Source: Bifidobacterium cuniculi
GTDB taxonomy: Bacteria; Actinomycetota; Actinomycetes; Actinomycetales; Bifidobacteriaceae
DNA length: 64,000 nucleotides
Assembly (NCBI RefSeq): GCF_000741575.1
Contig: NZ_JGYV01000001.1
Coordinates: forward strand, 1-64,000
Direction: 5' to 3'
Shown here: positions 39,983 to 50,279 of the stretch, piece after piece
Numbering within the stretch: position 1 is the first letter of the stretch
Layout: each line of letters opens with the position of its first letter
The notes under the pieces: model-generated
Database searches by the model: none
Told to the model about the DNA's origin: nothing
The model's input: only the letters and a program-made list of their open reading frames with translations
Made by a program: the position numbers and the translations under genes

Positions 39983-42900
39983 TCAGCGCAGCGCCTTGGT
40001 GATGCGCTGGATGCTCACCGGTTGGGTGGTGCCGAGTTCCTGGGCCCAGAGGGACACGCGGAATTCCTCGAGCATCCACCGTGCATGCGTCGCCTTGTCG
40101 ATGGCGGTGTCGCGCGTTTCGCCTGTCGGCATGTCCCGCGCCTTGGCCATGGCCTTGTCGACGAGCTGGCGTACCTCGTCCGCCTGCCATGCCCAGCGCA
40201 CGTCACGGTTCTTGTCCGCCTTCGCCTTGTTCAGGCGCATGGCATCCGCCCTGAGGTAGATGGGGATGCGGCGCAGCCCGTACGGGGGCACCTCGCCGAG
40301 GAAGCCCTCATGGACCAGCTCGGCCAGGTGTTCGCGGATGGACTGCAGGACCGACAGCATGGGCAGGTCCGCGGGGCCGGAGACCGCACGCTCCACCTTG
40401 GCATACTCCTCCAGGATGGTCGCCGTGTCCTTGGCCACGTCGTAGACCGTGTCCTCGTAGACCTCCCGGACGCCTTCGACGGCCTGGTCGAGTTCGGCGT
40501 CGGTGGACAGCTTGCCGATGTCGGGCAGCAGGCGCTTGACCGCTGCCAGCTGCAGGTCCTCGACCAGCGCCTTGGTGCTGGGGTAGGGCGCCGAGGCCAG
40601 GCGGAGCGCCTCGGCGCCCAGCCAACGCGAGGAGATGCGTTCGGCAGGCAGCCGCAGACGGTCGAGTGCGCCATGCCACAGCATGTCCTCACGGCTCATG
40701 CCCGTGGCGCCGGCCTTGTGCAGCAGGTCGGCACGTTCCACGACCTTGCCTTCCTGTCCGGCCTGCGCTGCCTTGCGTTCCACGACCTTGCGCGCCGATG
40801 CCTGCGCCTGCGCGGCGAACCGCCGTTGCAGCGCCGCCAGGTCCTTGCCGGTGGCGAGCGCCTTGCGCCCTCCTCGCCCACGCTTGCCGCGCGGCGCCGG
40901 CTGTTCGATGGCGAAGGTGGGCTTGAGGTAGGGGGCCAGGCGTGCGTCGAGGCCATCGAGGACCTCGGGATGGATCTGGGCGCCCACGACCTGGATGGCG
41001 GCCTTGGTGAACACGTGCATGAAGTCGGGCCATGGTCCGCCGTCGGGGGCGGCCGCCGGATGCTCTCGCGTACCGGAGCCGGGAGCGTCGGGCCAGTGCT
41101 CGTCCAGCCACTGGCCGATGCGGCGTGCCGTGTCCGGGGCGGGGACGAACTGCACGCGCAGGTGCTTGGGCAGCGCCTTGATCATGGCGGTGATGAGTTC
41201 GTGGTGCAGTCCCGGCACGTTCCAGGTGAATTCTGCGGGGTCGAGCAGCGACAGGACGGTCAGCGGGACATGCACGGTCACGCCGTCGGCCTCGTCGTTC
41301 GTGTCGTAGATGTAGCTCAGTCGCAGGGAGATGGGCCTGCCGTCCGGGCCGACCGTGTGCCAGTGGTCGGGGAAGTCGGACAGGTCGACGCCGTCCTGGT
41401 CGGAGAGACGCTCCACCTTGGCGGGGTCGAATTCGAGCAGGCCGGGTTGCCTGGAGCGTTCGTCCTTCCACCAGTGGGCGAGTGCGGCCACGCTGGTCAC
41501 GTCGTCGGGGATGACGTGGTCGTAGAAGTCGAACAGGTCCTCGTCGCTGACGGCGAGCGCCACCTGGCGTGTGCGGTTGGCGTCGTCCTGCGCGTCCTCG
41601 AGGATGTCCAGGTTGCGCTTGACGAACTCGTCGCCGGGGAAGCGCTGTTGGATGTCGCCTTCCACCAGGCCCTGGCGGATGAGGAAGTCGCGTGCCTCGG
41701 CCGGGTTGACGCGGCCCCACTGGATGTGGCGTCCCTGCACGATTGGCAACCCGTAGAGCAGGACTTTCTCCTCGGCCACGGCGGAGCCGCGGGAACCGGA
41801 CCAGTGGGGTTCTGCGTAGGTGGTCCGCGTCAGTCCCCGGGCGAGCGGCTCGGCCCATGCGGGATCGATCTGCGCGCAGTAGCGTGCCCACAGCCTGCTG
41901 GTCTCCACCAGCTCGGTGCTCATCACCCACGGCGGGGTGGACTTGTTGACGCTGGAGGCGGGGAAGATGGCGAAATGCATGCCACGTGACCCTTGGTAGT
42001 CGTTGTGGGCGTTGCGCTGCGCCCGCTTGAGGGCGCGTGCGCGCGCCGCGCCCCTGAGGTGGGCGTAGTCGGATGCCTTGGGTTCGCGCACGACCTGCAT
42101 GCCCATCATGGACAGCAGGCCCGCGAGCATGGAGTGGTGGATGCCGTCGGAGTCCCAGGTGCAGCAGAGGCTGTGCATCGCCTGCTGTGCCAAGGGCAGT
42201 GCGCGTACGGCCGGGTCGGGGCGCGAGACGGGCAACGGTTCGCCCACGGTGAAGTGCAGTTCCTTGCACAATGCGCGCAGCTGGGTGACGAGATCCTTCC
42301 ACTGGCGCATGCGCAGGAAGTGCAGGTATTCGGCCTTGCACAGCTTGCGCAGCGCATGGTTGCTCATCTCGCCGTCCGCGCCGTAGGCACGGTCCCAGAT
42401 GTTGAGTGCGGTGAGGAAGTCGCTGCCCGCGTCGGCGTACCGGTTGTGGATGCGGGTGGCCTCATCGCGCACCTCCTCGGGGCGTTCGCGGGGATCCTGC
42501 AGGCTGAGGAAGGCCACGACGACGATGACGGCCGCCAGGGTATTGGGGGTCGTCGAGCGTGCGGCCTCGATGAGCATGCGTCCCAGGCGCACGTCGATGG
42601 GGATGCGGGACAGCTGGCGGCCGACCTTGGTCAGCCGGATGGCGCCGCGCTTGCGTTCGATGGCCTGCAGCTCTGTCAGCTCATGGAAACCGTCGGCCAC
42701 GGCCTTCATGTCCGGCGGGTCGATGAAGCCGAAGTCGGTCACGTCCTGCGCGGTGTGCGCCACGCCCACGGAGAGCATGTGCAGCACCACCGACCCCAAG
42801 GAAGTGCGCAGGATTTCCGGCTCGGTGAAGCGGGGACGCGTCTCGTAGTCCTCGGCAGAGTACAGGCGGATCGCGATGCCGTCGGCGATGCGGCCACAGC

Positions 42901-44014
42901 GGCCGGAACGCTGGTCGGCACTGGCCTGCGAGATGGGCTCGATGGGCAGGCGCTGCACCTTGGAGGCCTTGGAGTACCGGGAGATGCGCGCCATGCCGGG
43001 ATCCACCACGTAGCGGATGCCGGGCACCGTCAGCGACGTCTCCGCGACGTTCGTGGCGATGACGATGCGCTGGTGCGTGTGCGATTCGAAGACGCGATGC
43101 TGCTCCTTGGCGCTCAGCCGCGCGAACAGGGGCATGATTTCGATGGCGTCCGGCCGCCGCAGGTCCGCGCAGCGTGCGCCGAAGGCACGACGGATTGCCT
43201 GCTCGTAGTCGTGGATGTCCCGTTCGCCGGCGGCGAAGACCAGTAGGTCGCGCGGACCCTGGTCATGGGCCGAGACGGTGACGAGTTCCATGCACGCGCG
43301 CGCCACCGCGGTGGGCATGTCCATGGCGTCCTGGTCGCGGTTCTGCGGATGCGGTTCGGGAGCCGTCTCGGTGAAGCCGGGCACGTGCGCCATGAGCGAG
43401 GGCGGCCCGTCCGGCGGCTCGTAGCAGATGGTGACCGGGTAGGTGCGGCCGGACACCTCGATGACGGGCACCGGCTTGCCCAGGGCCTGCTCGAAATGGC
43501 TGGCGAACTTCTCCGAATCGATGGTCGCGGAGGTGATGATGAGCTTGAGCTCCGGGCGCTGGGGCAGCAGCGCCGTCAGGTAGCCCAGCAGGAAGTCGAT
43601 GTTGAGCGTACGTTCGTGCGCCTCGTCGATTACGATGGTGTCGTAGCGGCCCAGCTTCGGGTCGCGCTGGATCTGCGCGAGCAGGATGCCGTCCGTGACC
43701 ACGCGCAGCCGCGTGGATGGCGAGCTCTCGTCGGTGAAGCGCACCTGGTAGCCGACCTCGTCGCCCAGGCGCACCCCCAGTTCCTGGGCGATGCGTTCCG
43801 CCACGGTGTGTGCCGCCAGCCTGCGCGGCTGCGTATGCACGATCTGGTGGCCATGGGTGCCCCTGCCCATCTCGAGCAGGATCTTGGGCAGCTGCGTCGT
43901 CTTTCCCGAACCCGTCTGGCCGGAGACGATGACCACCTGGCTGTGCGTCACCGCGTCGCGTATCGCGTCGCGTGCGCCACTGACCGGCAATTCCTCTGGA
44001 TATTCGAATCTCAC
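39983..44014 (-). CDS. hrpA: ATP-dependent RNA helicase HrpA
   Basis: A 1343-residue DEAH-box helicase of the HrpA type, involved in RNA processing and in clearing stalled or collided ribosomes. Helicase motifs in order: GQTGSGKTTQLP (I), TQPRRLAA (Ia), TDGILLAQ, IVIDEAHER (II), IITSATID (III), IVIATNVAETSLTVPG (V) and QRSGRCGR (VI). A long C-terminal region (HA2, OB-fold and DUF3418-like segments) follows as in E. coli HrpA (about 1300 residues). The start is GTG 44014, 28 nt after the methyltransferase stop; GGGACAAG is the nearest ribosome-binding sequence. Confidence 0.95.
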   Translation of the reverse strand: MRFEYPEELPVSGARDAIRDAVTHSQVVIVSGQTGSGKTTQLPKILLEMGRGTHGHQIVHTQPRRLAAHTVAERIAQELGVRLGDEVGYQVRFTDESSPSTRLRVVTDGILLAQIQRDPKLGRYDTIVIDEAHERTLNIDFLLGYLTALLPQRPELKLIITSATIDSEKFASHFEQALGKPVPVIEVSGRTYPVTICYEPPDGPPSLMAHVPGFTETAPEPHPQNRDQDAMDMPTAVARACMELVTVSAHDQGPRDLLVFAAGERDIHDYEQAIRRAFGARCADLRRPDAIEIMPLFARLSAKEQHRVFESHTHQRIVIATNVAETSLTVPGIRYVVDPGMARISRYSKASKVQRLPIEPISQASADQRSGRCGRIADGIAIRLYSAEDYETRPRFTEPEILRTSLGSVVLHMLSVGVAHTAQDVTDFGFIDPPDMKAVADGFHELTELQAIERKRGAIRLTKVGRQLSRIPIDVRLGRMLIEAARSTTPNTLAAVIVVVAFLSLQDPRERPEEVRDEATRIHNRYADAGSDFLTALNIWDRAYGADGEMSNHALRKLCKAEYLHFLRMRQWKDLVTQLRALCKELHFTVGEPLPVSRPDPAVRALPLAQQAMHSLCCTWDSDGIHHSMLAGLLSMMGMQVVREPKASDYAHLRGAARARALKRAQRNAHNDYQGSRGMHFAIFPASSVNKSTPPWVMSTELVETSRLWARYCAQIDPAWAEPLARGLTRTTYAEPHWSGSRGSAVAEEKVLLYGLPIVQGRHIQWGRVNPAEARDFLIRQGLVEGDIQQRFPGDEFVKRNLDILEDAQDDANRTRQVALAVSDEDLFDFYDHVIPDDVTSVAALAHWWKDERSRQPGLLEFDPAKVERLSDQDGVDLSDFPDHWHTVGPDGRPISLRLSYIYDTNDEADGVTVHVPLTVLSLLDPAEFTWNVPGLHHELITAMIKALPKHLRVQFVPAPDTARRIGQWLDEHWPDAPGSGTREHPAAAPDGGPWPDFMHVFTKAAIQVVGAQIHPEVLDGLDARLAPYLKPTFAIEQPAPRGKRGRGGRKALATGKDLAALQRRFAAQAQASARKVVERKAAQAGQEGKVVERADLLHKAGATGMSREDMLWHGALDRLRLPAERISSRWLGAEALRLASAPYPSTKALVEDLQLAAVKRLLPDIGKLSTDAELDQAVEGVREVYEDTVYDVAKDTATILEEYAKVERAVSGPADLPMLSVLQSIREHLAELVHEGFLGEVPPYGLRRIPIYLRADAMRLNKAKADKNRDVRWAWQADEVRQLVDKAMAKARDMPTGETRDTAIDKATHARWMLEEFRVSLWAQELGTTQPVSIQRITKALR

Positions 44015-44042
44015 TGTGCTTGTCCCATACTGTTGCTGTCCG

Positions 44043-44705
44043 TCAACGAATCGTCATCCCTGTGCCGGGCATCGCCCAGCCCAGCCGATGCACTTCGATC
44101 ACCCGGTATCCCTTCGAGCTGGCGTATTTGCCCACCGTGTACCCGTCGCCCAAGGCACCCGCCAGCCACGTCATCAGAGAATCGGAGCCGAGGTTGCGCT
44201 GCACCACCAGATAGGCATGGCCATCGGCCGCCAGGCGCGGCAGCCACTCCAGGAGCAGGGCGTGCAGCGCCTCCTTGCCGATGCGGATCGGTGGGTTCGA
44301 CCAGATCAGTTCGAACTCCAGCCCGGCGGGCACGTCCGCTGCCTCGCCCACGTGCACGTTCGCGCAATGGTTGAGTTCGGCATTGCGTTCAGTGAGCTCG
44401 ATGGCACGCTCGTTGACGTCCACCGCATGCACCGTCGCCTCGGGGCTTTCCTTCGCCAACGCCAGGGTGAGTGCGCCCCAGCCGCAGCCGAGGTCCAGGA
44501 AGTCGCCATGATCCGGCGGCATCGGCGCATGCCTCAGCAGCACCGACGTGCCCAGGTCGACGCGGTGCTGGGAGAAGACGCCATTGCTGGTCTCCACCTG
44601 CACCTCATGGCCGCGCAGCGTCACCTCCATGCGCTTGCGCACGTCCCGCGAATCGGGGGAGGCGGTGAAGTACTGCTGGTTCGGGGTCTTGGGCTGTGCG
44701 CTCAT
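44043..44705 (-). CDS. RsmC-like class I methyltransferase
   Basis: A 220-residue S-adenosylmethionine methyltransferase of the MTS (small) group related to RsmC, the 16S rRNA guanine-N2 methyltransferase. The SAM motif is FLDLGCGWGALTLALA, followed by VHAVDVNERAIELTERNA and the substrate-amine motif WSNPPIRIG (NPPI). The protein corresponds to the catalytic half of E. coli RsmC (which is about 340 residues), as usual in Gram-positives. It heads a leftward operon with hrpA and diverges from hflX across about 150 bp. Confidence 0.88.
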   Translation of the reverse strand: MSAQPKTPNQQYFTASPDSRDVRKRMEVTLRGHEVQVETSNGVFSQHRVDLGTSVLLRHAPMPPDHGDFLDLGCGWGALTLALAKESPEATVHAVDVNERAIELTERNAELNHCANVHVGEAADVPAGLEFELIWSNPPIRIGKEALHALLLEWLPRLAADGHAYLVVQRNLGSDSLMTWLAGALGDGYTVGKYASSKGYRVIEVHRLGWAMPGTGMTIR

Positions 44706-44852
44706 CGTTCCTTACATCCATCCGTCGGTTTCGTTTCGTTCGTTCCCCTATGATGATAGTTGTTCTGCCGTAAGTCGCATGCGGACGGCCTGCGGAATAA
44801 AACGGACGGCGAAGCTGTCGAGAGAGACAGGACCATCATCGACGAGAAACGG

Positions 44853-46376
44853 ATGCCTTTGAACCAAACAGCCACGGCAATGCCCAACCCCAGGTACCTC
44901 ACCCACGACGAAGACCCTCACGGCCAGCCGTCCGACGACGCCGACGTGCTCGCCGGACAGTCGCAGGTCCTCCTCGAGGAAGCGGACGCAGCCGACCTGC
45001 GGGACGAGGAGTGGGACGAACGCGAATCACGCAACCAGCTGAAACATGTCACTGGCCTGGGTGAACTCGAGGACGTCACCGAAGTCGAATACCGCAAGGT
45101 GCGCCTCGAACGAGTCGTCCTCGTCGGCGTGTGGTCGAGCCGCGACTCCTCGCAGCGCGAAGCCGAGGAATCGCTGCGCGAACTGGCGGCGCTCGCCGAC
45201 ACGGCGGGCGCGCAGGTGTGCGACGCCGTCCTGCAGCATCGTTCCCGCCCGGACGCTGCGACCTATGTCGGATCCGGCAAGGCCAAGGAGATCGCGCAGC
45301 TCGTGGAGGCCTGCGACGCGGACACCATCGTGGTGGACGCCGACCTGCCGCCCAGCCAGCGCCGCGCCCTGGAGGACGTGACCCGCGTGAAGGTCGTGGA
45401 CCGCACCGCCGTGATCCTCGACATCTTCGCGCAGCATGCCACGTCCCGGGAGGGCAAGGCCCAGGTGGAGCTGGCGCAGCTGCAGTACATGCTGCCCCGA
45501 CTGCGCGGCTGGGGTGCCGCGCTGTCGCGCCAGGCGGGCGGCCGTGCCGCGGGCGCGGACGGCGGCATCGGTTCACGAGGCCCCGGCGAGACGCAGATCG
45601 AGCTCGACCGCCGTGTCATCCGTACACGCATCGCCCGGCTGCGCAGGCAGATCGCGCAGATGGCACCCACGCGTGAGGTCAAGCGCGGTTCGCGCCGGCG
45701 CAACGGCGTGCCTTCGATTGCGGTGGTCGGATACACCAACGCCGGCAAGTCCTCCCTGACCAACCGGCTGACCGGCTCCGACGAACTGGTGGAGAACGCC
45801 CTGTTCGCGACCCTCGACACCGCCGTGCGCCGCGCACGCAGCGCGGACGGCCGCCGGTACACCTATGTGGACACGGTGGGCTTCGTGCGGCGCCTGCCCA
45901 CCCAGCTGGTCGAGGCCTTCAAGTCGACCCTGGAGGAGACCGCGGACGCGGACATCGTCCTGCACGTGGTGGATGCGTCGCATCCCGACCCCTTCGGCCA
46001 GATCGAGGCCGTGAACACGGTCCTCAAGGATGTCGAGGGCGCGGACCGGCTGCCCACGGTGACCGTGTTCAACAAGATCGACCTGCTGGACGACACCGCA
46101 TTGGCGCGGCTGCGCAACCTGGCTCCGGACGCGCATTTCGTGTCGTCGGCCACAGGCGAGGGACTCGACCGGCTGCGTGACGCGCTCGAGGCGATGCTGC
46201 CCGTGCCGGCGGTGCACATCGAGGCGTTGATGCCGTACACGGCAGGCTCGCTGCTGTCGAAGGTTCGCGAACTCGGCGAGGTGACGTCGATGGAATACCG
46301 CGACGACGGCGTGATGCTGGTAGCCGACGTCGACGAGCACCTAGCGGCCCAGCTCATGGAACACGCCATCGGCTAG
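44853..46376 (+). CDS. hflX: GTPase HflX
   Basis: A 507-residue HflX, a ribosome-associated GTPase that rescues or splits stalled 70S ribosomes under stress. The N-terminal domain shows VGSGKAKEIAQLV and VVDADLPPSQRRALEDV; the linker has GIGSRGPGETQIELDRR; the GTPase has G1 GYTNAGKSSL, G3 DTVGF, G4 NKID and G5 SSATGEG. An acidic N-terminal extension of about 60 residues precedes the domain. ATG 44853 is chosen from weak ribosome-binding evidence; ATG 44880 (MPNPRY) is possible. Confidence 0.95.
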   Translation: MPLNQTATAMPNPRYLTHDEDPHGQPSDDADVLAGQSQVLLEEADAADLRDEEWDERESRNQLKHVTGLGELEDVTEVEYRKVRLERVVLVGVWSSRDSSQREAEESLRELAALADTAGAQVCDAVLQHRSRPDAATYVGSGKAKEIAQLVEACDADTIVVDADLPPSQRRALEDVTRVKVVDRTAVILDIFAQHATSREGKAQVELAQLQYMLPRLRGWGAALSRQAGGRAAGADGGIGSRGPGETQIELDRRVIRTRIARLRRQIAQMAPTREVKRGSRRRNGVPSIAVVGYTNAGKSSLTNRLTGSDELVENALFATLDTAVRRARSADGRRYTYVDTVGFVRRLPTQLVEAFKSTLEETADADIVLHVVDASHPDPFGQIEAVNTVLKDVEGADRLPTVTVFNKIDLLDDTALARLRNLAPDAHFVSSATGEGLDRLRDALEAMLPVPAVHIEALMPYTAGSLLSKVRELGEVTSMEYRDDGVMLVADVDEHLAAQLMEHAIG

Positions 46377-46499
46377 CAATGGAATGGCTCTATTCGCATC
46401 GTGAACATCGCCTTGTCTGCTAGAGTGATGTCTGATACTGACAGGCAGTCGCCACAAGCGCTCACTGCCGTGCAACACAACGAATGGAAAAGGTCGTAG

Positions 46500-47468
<969 letters not shown>

Positions 47469-47495
47469 CCGTCCGGCGAACGCCGAACCCTTCCC

Positions 47496-47527
47496 GGGGC
47501 GTGTCCGATTGCAATCGGACACGCCCC
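47496..47527 (+). terminator. ldh intrinsic terminator
   Basis: GGGGCGTGTCCGATT (47496-47510) and AATCGGACACGCCCC (47513-47527) are perfect complements with a 2-nt centre, followed by GTTTG. It lies 28 nt after the ldh stop. Confidence 0.88.
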
Positions 47528-47584
47528 GTTTGCATGGTGGGGCGCCTAGACTGGAAGCCACCCGGCCGAAGACAGGAGGAGCAC

Positions 47585-48520
47585 ATGCCGCATGACCACA
47601 CCCACACCCATGGCTCGCCGGACGGGGCCGGGCACGGACGTAGCCTCGCCATCACCCTGTCGCTCACCGGCACGGTGTTCCTCGCCGAGGTCGTCGGCGC
47701 GGTCGTCACCGGGTCCCTGGCACTGCTCGTCGATGCCGGCCACATGCTCACCGACGTCTCCGTCCTGGCGGCGTCGACCGTCACCGCCGTCCTCATGCGG
47801 CGCAAACCCGACAAGTCGCGCACCTGGGGCTGGGCGCGGCTCGAGGTGATCACCGCCGCGGCAGGCGCGTTGGTGCTGCTGTTCGTGGGCCTGTACGCAC
47901 TGGTGGAGGCGGGCATGCGCCTGTTCGCGCATGCCGACGAGCAGATCCACGACGTGCGTCTCCTGCTGGGCTTCGGCATCCTGGGCCTGGCCGCGAACGT
48001 CGGGTCCATCCTGGTCCTGCGTGCGCAGTCGGGCGACAACATGAACATGCGCGCGGCATTCCTGGAGGTGTGCAACGATGCCCTGGGGTCGGTCGCGGTG
48101 ATCGTCTCGGCGGCGGTCCTCATGGCCACCGGTTGGGATGGCGTCGATGCCATTGCGGGCGCGCTCATCGCCCTGCTCATGATCCCGCGCGCGGTGCGCC
48201 TGCTGCACGACGCGGTCCGCGTCCTGCTCGAGGAGACGCCGCGCGGACTCGACCTGGATGCGGTGCGCACGCACCTGGAGGGGGTGGACCATGTGGTGGC
48301 CGTCCATGACCTGCATGCCAGCACCGTGTCCACGGGACAGCCCATCCTCACGGCCCACATCGTCGTGGACCCGGACCTGACCATGCAGCAGGCGGGACAG
48401 GTCCTGCATCAATGCCAGGACTGCCTGCGCGATCATTTCCCGGTGTCGGTGGGGCACACCACCTTCCAGCTGGAGCCGACGGGGTACACCAGTCCCAGTG
48501 CGGACGCCATCCACCGCTAG
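47585..48520 (+). CDS. Cation diffusion facilitator (CzcD/ZitB-type) metal exporter
   Basis: A 311-residue CDF transporter that exports Zn2+ (or Cd2+, Co2+) by proton antiport. The N-terminus is His-rich (PHDHTHTHG), then six membrane helices. Helix 2 carries LLVDAGHMLTDV (His/Asp of the transport site) and helix 5 FLEVCNDALGSV, where the usual HxxxD metal pair appears with Cys-Asn-Asp in place of His-x-x-x-Asp. A cytoplasmic C-terminal domain (VVAVHDLHASTVSTGQ) follows. GGAGGAGC precedes ATG 47585. The substituted helix-5 motif could change metal choice. Confidence 0.92.
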   Translation: MPHDHTHTHGSPDGAGHGRSLAITLSLTGTVFLAEVVGAVVTGSLALLVDAGHMLTDVSVLAASTVTAVLMRRKPDKSRTWGWARLEVITAAAGALVLLFVGLYALVEAGMRLFAHADEQIHDVRLLLGFGILGLAANVGSILVLRAQSGDNMNMRAAFLEVCNDALGSVAVIVSAAVLMATGWDGVDAIAGALIALLMIPRAVRLLHDAVRVLLEETPRGLDLDAVRTHLEGVDHVVAVHDLHASTVSTGQPILTAHIVVDPDLTMQQAGQVLHQCQDCLRDHFPVSVGHTTFQLEPTGYTSPSADAIHR

Positions 48521-48529
48521 GGGCGGACG

Positions 48530-49219
48530 CTAGAGCTTGCGCAGGACCGTGACGACCTTGCCCATGATCTTGGCATGGGTGCCGTCGATGGGGGCATAGT
48601 TGGGATTGTGCGGAATGAGCCAGACGTGGCCGCCTTGGCTGCGGAAGGTCTTGACGGTGGCCTCGTCGTCCAGCAGCGCAGCCACGATGTCGCCGTTCTC
48701 GGCGCGCTGCTGTTCGCGGACCACGACGAAGTCGCCATCGCAGATGGCGGCGTCGATCATGGAATCGCCGTGCACCTCGAGCATGAAGAGGTTGCCGTTG
48801 CCGGTCAGGCGTACGGGAAGGCGCATGACGTCCTCGATGTGCTGTTCCGCGGTGATGGGGGCACCGGCGGCAATGGCACCCACCAGGGGCACTTCCGTCG
48901 ATGACTGGAAGGAGAGGGAACCGCCGGTGTCGAAGGGGACGACATCGACGGCGCCGTGGGGTTCCGTGACGATTTCAATGGCCCGTCCCTTGTTGGCGTC
49001 ACGGCGGATGTAGCCCTTCGCCTCGAGGACCTGGAGCTGGTGCTGCACCGAGGAGGTGCTGCGCAGCCCGGCTCTCTGGCCGATCTCGCGCAGGGAGGGG
49101 GCGAAGCCCTGGCTGGCGGTGAGGTCGCGGATGGCCTGCATGACCTTGCGCTGGCGTTCCGTCAGGTCGTCGCGGCGGTCCGGTTCCCCGTCCCGGAAGG
49201 TGGCGTCGGTGGTGGTCAT
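48530..49219 (-). CDS. lexA: LexA SOS repressor
   Basis: A 229-residue LexA. The N-terminal winged helix is present ([39 protein letters not shown]). The Ala-Gly autocleavage site is in GAIAAGAP, the catalytic Ser in [10 protein letters not shown] and the Lys in EATVKTF. DNA damage activates RecA, which triggers self-cleavage. AAAGGA precedes ATG 49219. It diverges from a LysM gene across a region with GAAC-N4-GTTC operators, implying autoregulation and joint control. Confidence 0.97.
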   Translation of the reverse strand: MTTTDATFRDGEPDRRDDLTERQRKVMQAIRDLTASQGFAPSLREIGQRAGLRSTSSVQHQLQVLEAKGYIRRDANKGRAIEIVTEPHGAVDVVPFDTGGSLSFQSSTEVPLVGAIAAGAPITAEQHIEDVMRLPVRLTGNGNLFMLEVHGDSMIDAAICDGDFVVVREQQRAENGDIVAALLDDEATVKTFRSQGGHVWLIPHNPNYAPIDGTHAKIMGKVVTVLRKL

Positions 49220-49270
49220 GGTCGTGTCCTTTCGTATGAGCCAACCTTAGCGCGAAACGCCGATATTTCC

Positions 49271-49284
49271 AAACAGATGTTCGA
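49271..49284. promoter_or_regulatory. Candidate SOS box, lexA side
   Basis: AAACAGATGTTCGA contains AAC-N4-GTTC, one base from the GAAC-N4-GTTC operator known for Gram-positive LexA. A weaker match, GAACATGCGTGC, lies at 49304-49315. Confidence 0.55.
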
Positions 49285-49336
49285 CTCCGGCTTGACAACG
49301 GTCGAACATGCGTGCGAATATCGAGGTGTTTGATGG

Positions 49337-49348
49337 GAACATATGTTC
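49337..49348. promoter_or_regulatory. Perfect SOS box upstream of the LysM gene
   Basis: GAACATATGTTC is a perfect 12-nt palindrome with the Gram-positive LexA consensus GAAC-N4-GTTC. It lies 15 nt before the start codon of the LysM gene, so LexA binding would block its expression. Confidence 0.8.
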
Positions 49349-49363
49349 GAAAGGATGGTTGCC

Positions 49364-49648
49364 ATGGAGATCTCGGAACGCAACGGGCTTGGACGCTGGC
49401 GGCATGCCGCCCTGGCCATCCTGGCCGGATGTGCCTTGTGCGTGCCGCTGGGATGGGCATCGGGGATGGGTGGGGATCGTGCCGACGAGTACGTGGGCCA
49501 GACGGTGCGCTACACCGTGAGGCCCGGGGATACGCTGTGGTCCATCGCCGAGCGGGTGGACGGCACGAGCGTCGACCAGCTCAAGCGCATCAACAAGCTC
49601 GAGGGGGCGGCCCTGCGCGCAGGCCAGCAGCTGCTCTTGCCGGCCTAG
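49364..49648 (+). CDS. Small LysM membrane protein, probable SOS cell-division inhibitor (YneA-like)
   Basis: A 94-residue protein with one hydrophobic segment (residues 16-38: HAALAILAGCALCVPLGWAS) and a C-terminal LysM domain (about 50-94: YTVRPGDTLWSIAERV, LKRINKLEGAALRAGQQLLL). This is the architecture of YneA, the LexA-controlled division inhibitor transcribed divergently from lexA in Bacillus and relatives. A perfect SOS box just upstream and divergence from lexA support the same role: holding division while DNA is repaired. ATG 49364 follows AAAGG; ATG 49355 is an alternative. The nrdR gene follows closely, so it may be induced as well. Confidence 0.8.
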   Translation: MEISERNGLGRWRHAALAILAGCALCVPLGWASGMGGDRADEYVGQTVRYTVRPGDTLWSIAERVDGTSVDQLKRINKLEGAALRAGQQLLLPA

Positions 49649-49744
49649 GCGGCGGCCATGCAGTGGCATGATTCGACGGCGGTCCTGGAGCGTATGACGT
49701 TCCCGATGCGCACAAAGGCCGCGGATGCGGCTACAGTGGATGTC

Positions 49745-50200
49745 ATGTATTGCCCCTTCTGCCAGAACCCCGACACGAAAGTGATCGACACACGCATCAG
49801 CGAAGACGGACACTCCATCCGCCGCCGCAGGGAATGCCCTCGATGCCAGGGCCGTTTCAGCACCCAGGAGACCGCCATGCTGCTGGTGCGCAAACGCTCC
49901 GGCAACGTGGAGCAATTCGACCGCAACAAGGTGATTTCCGGCGTGCGCAAGGCGTGCCAGGGCCGCCCCATCCATGAGGACGACCTCAAGAAGCTCGGCC
50001 AGCAGGTGGAGGAGAGCCTGCGTGCCCAGGGCATCGCCCAGATACCTTCGGAGGACATCGGCAAGGCCATCCTGCGGCCCCTGCGCGACCTCGACGAGGT
50101 GGCATACCTGCGTTTTGCAAGCGTCTACCGCAATTTCGAGGACCTCGAGGATTTCCAGGAGGCCATCGACGAACTGCGCGACGCCGACCGGGCGCAATGA
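49745..50200 (+). CDS. nrdR: Transcriptional repressor NrdR
   Basis: A 151-residue NrdR, the repressor of ribonucleotide reductase genes that senses ATP/dATP. The N-terminal zinc ribbon has CPFC and CPRC pairs ([17 protein letters not shown] and [12 protein letters not shown]). The ATP-cone domain follows ([34 protein letters not shown]-like end [11 protein letters not shown]). The ATG at 49745 starts exactly at the zinc ribbon, which fixes it. In actinobacteria lexA and nrdR are classic neighbours, as here. Confidence 0.96.
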   Translation: MYCPFCQNPDTKVIDTRISEDGHSIRRRRECPRCQGRFSTQETAMLLVRKRSGNVEQFDRNKVISGVRKACQGRPIHEDDLKKLGQQVEESLRAQGIAQIPSEDIGKAILRPLRDLDEVAYLRFASVYRNFEDLEDFQEAIDELRDADRAQ

Positions 50201-50201
50201 C

Positions 50202-50274
50202 CCGTCCTGCGTCCATGGCAAGGGGCCGGGCTGCGATTGTCGCAGCCCGGCCCCTTGCCATGGACGCAGGACGG
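50202..50274. terminator. 35-bp perfect inverted repeat between convergent nrdR and serA
   Basis: Bases 50202-50236 and 50240-50274 are perfect reverse complements with a TTG loop. It begins 1 nt after the nrdR stop and ends 5 nt before the serA stop, thus serving both strands as a terminator-like structure. No T run exists on either side. Confidence 0.8.
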
Positions 50275-50279
50275 TGCGT

